A stretch of DNA of 8,406 bases. It comes from JBBDIM01 sp040880405. GTDB lineage: Bacteria > Planctomycetota > Planctomycetia > Pirellulales > Pirellulaceae. Below the pieces are notes generated by a model. The model searched no databases, was not told the DNA's origin, and saw only the letters and a list, made by a program, of their open reading frames with translations. Below are positions 6,790-8,406 of the stretch, piece by piece. The number at the start of each line of letters is the position of its first letter. Positions within the stretch are counted from its first letter, which is position 1. The position numbers and the translations under genes were made by a program. The DNA lies in NCBI GenBank assembly GCA_040880405.1, contig JBBDIM010000015.1, forward strand, positions 1 to 8,406. The letters are read 5' to 3'.

Positions 6790-7322
6790 GGTGCCGCCTC
6801 CGAGATCACCTTGCGGGTGATGCAGTCCAGTAAGCGTTTGCGGATTCGATAGAGCGCCTGCGAAACGGCGGCGACGGATCGTCCTGTTTTGCGACCCACT
6901 TCATCAATGGACAACGATGCGGCGTATCGCAGTTGAAGCAGCTCGCGGCTGGGGTTGGACAAGGCTCGAAGGCAAGCCTGCAGTTGGGCCGCACGCGAAT
7001 CTTGCCACAAACTCCCTTCCGCCTCTCCCGCGAGCCGGGCAAGAAGCTCGTCATCGAAAGAAAAGACCAACTTGTCTCGCGCCGCGCGTTTGCGAAACGC
7101 TAAGACTTCGTAATAGGCTACGCGGCATGCCCAAGCCGGGAAGTTTGCCACATCAGGAATCTCGTCTTGCTTTCGCCACAGGGTAAGATTCGTCTCTTGC
7201 AGGACTTCCTGCGCGTCGTCGGCATTCAGCACGAGTGAGAAAATGTAGCTGTACAACTGCCGTTGCCGCTGGGTGATCCGGCGAATGATGTCTTCTGAAT
7301 CAGAGTTTCGGTCCACGGCCAA
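6786..7322 (-). CDS. ECF sigma factor, Rhodopirellula/Verrucomicrobium type
   Basis: The 178-residue protein has sigma-70 region 2 at about 18-84 (DAQEVLQETNLTLWR at 36-50, then FPAWACRVAYYEVLAFRKRAARDK at 61-84) and region 4 at about 112-168, including the helix-turn-helix SIDEVGRKTGRSVAAVSQALYRIRKRLL. There is no region 3, as expected for the extracytoplasmic-function group, and the wording of region 2 fits the Rhodopirellula/Verrucomicrobium family (TIGR02989). It would direct RNA polymerase to promoters of its regulon, possibly including its own operon. The start is uncertain: the frame opens with TTG at 7322, a GTG lies two codons later (7316), and there is no ATG and no clear ribosome binding site. 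The stop overlaps the start of the FecR/PA14 gene (ATGA). Confidence 0.92.
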   Translation of the reverse strand: MAVDRNSDSEDIIRRITQRQRQLYSYIFSLVLNADDAQEVLQETNLTLWRKQDEIPDVANFPAWACRVAYYEVLAFRKRAARDKLVFSFDDELLARLAGEAEGSLWQDSRAAQLQACLRALSNPSRELLQLRYAASLSIDEVGRKTGRSVAAVSQALYRIRKRLLDCITRKVISEAAP

Positions 7323-7434
7323 CGTCCGAATGGGGAAATAGTAAAGGCGACGTCCCTTATATGCAGCCGAAGGGGCCTGAATCTAACGAAGATTTTATGT
7401 TTTTTTATGCCGCAGGCGTGAATCGTCGCAAAAT
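7323..7434 (-). promoter_or_regulatory. Spacer with possible promoter of the sigma-factor operon
   Basis: On the minus strand an A-rich tract (7391-7407, including seven A's in a row) is followed by TATAAG (7356-7361), which could serve as a -10 box about 34 nt before the TTG start, and by GGGA. A matching -35 is not clear (TTAGAT lies 19 nt away). An inverted pair AGATTTT/AAAATCT (7390-7396 with 7430-7436) straddles the acetyltransferase stop codon and could help end that gene. A promoter recognised by the ECF factor itself would not look like this, so the assignment is tentative. Confidence 0.25.
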
Positions 7435-7857
7435 CTACTTCCCCGGGATGTACCAGCAGGATTGATGCTGGGTCAGGCCGATGTGCGGGTAATACTTTTC
7501 GGCGGCGGGGGCGGAGAGGAGGATCAGCGTGGTTCGCTCTCCGGCGGCTTGGTGGGTTTGGCGGATCAGTTCGCGGCCGATGCCTTGCTTTTGGAAGTGG
7601 ACGTCGACCGCTAAATCCGAGAGGTAAGTGCAGTAGGCCAGGTCGCTGATGGCCCTGGCCACGCCAACCAGGATCTCCCCTGCCCTGGCCGTGACGATGA
7701 CATCGGCCCCGTAGAGCATCTGCTCGATCCGGTCGCGATCGCGGACTGGCCGCCGCTCGGCCAGCGTTGAGCGCTCCAAGAGGTCGATAAACGCCTCCCC
7801 GGAGAGGTCGGGCTCGATTTGATAGTGGATGTCGGAAGCACGGCTGGCGGGGGGCAT
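7435..7857 (-). CDS. GNAT-family N-acetyltransferase
   Basis: The 140-residue protein has the compact GNAT fold: an N-terminal strand and helix, central strands EILVGVARAISDLAYCTYLSDLAV (residues about 61-84) and the acetyl-CoA-binding motif A, VDVHFQKQGIGRELIRQTHQ, with the Q-x-x-G-x-G pyrophosphate loop. It ends with a conserved-looking A.EKYYPHIGLTQHQSCWYIPGK that resembles the tail of small planctomycete and proteobacterial GNATs. The substrate is unknown. I chose the ATG at 7857, with GGAG about 10 nt upstream; a longer reading would run into the N run at 7940-7949. It is separated from the sigma factor by 112 nt and from the upstream gene by a terminator, so it is likely a stand-alone gene. 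Confidence 0.88.
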   Translation of the reverse strand: MPPASRASDIHYQIEPDLSGEAFIDLLERSTLAERRPVRDRDRIEQMLYGADVIVTARAGEILVGVARAISDLAYCTYLSDLAVDVHFQKQGIGRELIRQTHQAAGERTTLILLSAPAAEKYYPHIGLTQHQSCWYIPGK

Positions 7858-7921
7858 AGAACAGCTTCTCCGGGGAGAAATGGAGGAGGCGAATGCCACC
7901 CAACATGGCAAGAAATAATGA

Positions 7922-7968
7922 AAGCGGCAAGTGGGACTGNNNNNNNNNNACTGGCCCACTTGCCGCTT
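7922..7968 (-). terminator. Strong 14-bp hairpin terminator containing a 10-N gap
   Basis: Bases 7922-7935 and 7955-7968 are perfect reverse complements over 14 bp (AAGCGGCAAGTGGG). On the minus strand the second arm is followed by the T-rich TTTCATTATTTCTT, so this is a good terminator for the partial gene ending at 8015. The centre is ACTG, ten N's (7940-7949), then ACTGG. The two flanks share ACTG, which suggests the real loop may be just ACTGG. Confidence 0.75.
7940..7949. other. Assembly gap of ten Ns
   Basis: Ten unresolved bases lie in the loop of a strong hairpin. They are most likely a placeholder rather than a measured length, because the flanks share ACTG and hairpins commonly stop sequencing reads. 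No gene appears to cross the gap: the neighbouring genes end at 8015 and begin at 7857. Confidence 0.95.
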
Positions 7969-8014
7969 CGTTCCAATCGCTCCCAGTAGAGTAGATCGTG
8001 ATGTGTGGTGGCCG

Positions 8015-8406
8015 TTAGGGGATCAAGTAGATCGCCCCGAACACGGCGGCCGTTTGGGCTGCGGCTCCGCGGGCACTCAGCGGAACCGGCGGAACCAGGT
8101 AGGGGGCACAGTTGCCGGGTCGATAATAACCCAGGGCGTACATGCACTCGTTGGGCGGGTTCATCCCCATTTTGTAAGGCAGCAGGGCGGCACTCACAAA
8201 GAAGTGGGCTCCGGAGACCAGCGGCTGGCTCAAGGGGCCGGTCATGTGGCCGTACCGTTCCAGGGCTCGTTCTTCGAAGTAGAGCGGCTTGTGGCAAAGG
8301 GCTGAGGCGGTCCAGTTGACCTCCAGCGGGTTCCAGTTGCGGGTCGCCACGCCCAGGTCGCCCCAGGCACATTCGAACGGGGTGTTCCAGTAAGCGGAGA
8401 CGAAGC
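8015..8406 (-). CDS. Unidentified conserved-looking protein, C-terminal part (5' end outside window)
   Basis: The frame stays open from the window edge to a stop at 8015, giving 130 residues of a longer protein; the first visible residues are FVSAYWNTPFEC. The GTG at 8350 is internal, not a start. Features: an aromatic segment with CHKPLYFEERALERYGH, the hydrophobic stretch PLVSGAHFFVSAALLPYKMG, a cysteine-containing NECMYALGYYRPGNCAPYLVPP, and a hydrophobic tail (AAAQTAAVFGAIYLIP), so membrane association is plausible. The pattern recalls a planctomycete-specific family of unknown function, but I cannot name it. It ends before the strong hairpin at 7922-7968. Confidence 0.8.
   Translation of the reverse strand, partial: FVSAYWNTPFECAWGDLGVATRNWNPLEVNWTASALCHKPLYFEERALERYGHMTGPLSQPLVSGAHFFVSAALLPYKMGMNPPNECMYALGYYRPGNCAPYLVPPVPLSARGAAAQTAAVFGAIYLIP

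Noticed and set aside
7226..7930. Minus-strand frame of 234 codons across the acetyltransferase and the sigma-factor start
   Set aside because: It is out of frame with the GNAT motif A and the sigma region 2, both of which are clear in other frames.
7611..8372. Frames reading through the N run
   Set aside because: They depend on ten unknown bases inside a hairpin, contradict the GNAT start at 7857 and the gene ending at 8015, and carry no domain.

Overview
The window looks like a planctomycete chromosome segment, probably Pirellulales or a close relative. The evidence is a DUF1559 prepilin-like protein with an H-X9-DG motif, an ECF sigma factor of the type named for Rhodopirellula/Verrucomicrobium, a membrane-anchored FecR-domain protein encoded overlapping it, a small lipoprotein with a carboxypeptidase-regulatory-like fold, and little Shine-Dalgarno signal before several genes. 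Every convincing protein gene is on the minus strand, so transcription runs from high to low coordinates.

Layout in transcription order. At the right edge is the C-terminal part of an unidentified protein (8406 to 8015), followed by a strong hairpin that contains the window's only run of Ns (7922-7968). Next is a GNAT acetyltransferase (7857-7435). A 112-base spacer then leads into the main cluster: ECF sigma factor (7322-6786, probable TTG or GTG start), a FecR/PA14 membrane protein overlapping it by ATGA (6789-5287), a DUF1559 pseudopilin-like protein (5181-4210), a lipoprotein (4046-3570), and two full-length paralogous secreted proteins resembling glycoside hydrolase family 43-type beta-propellers (3504-2161 and 2037-748). 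The last 747 bases (747 to 1) hold no convincing protein gene. They contain three kinds of short-unit inverted repeat and, on the plus strand, a run of hairpins ending in an intrinsic-terminator-like structure that may be a small RNA.

How the genes may work together (inference): the sigma factor and the membrane FecR/PA14 protein have the arrangement of an ECF sigma factor with its membrane regulator. PA14 domains often bind carbohydrates, and the cluster ends in two secreted glycosidase-like propellers. A signalling unit that senses a glycan at the cell surface and controls exported proteins is therefore a reasonable hypothesis. No substrate can be named from sequence alone. The most unusual items are the hairpin series at 121-310, the nested repeats at 324-586, a duplicated gene end at 3511-3590, and the apparent assembly gap inside a hairpin at 7940-7949.
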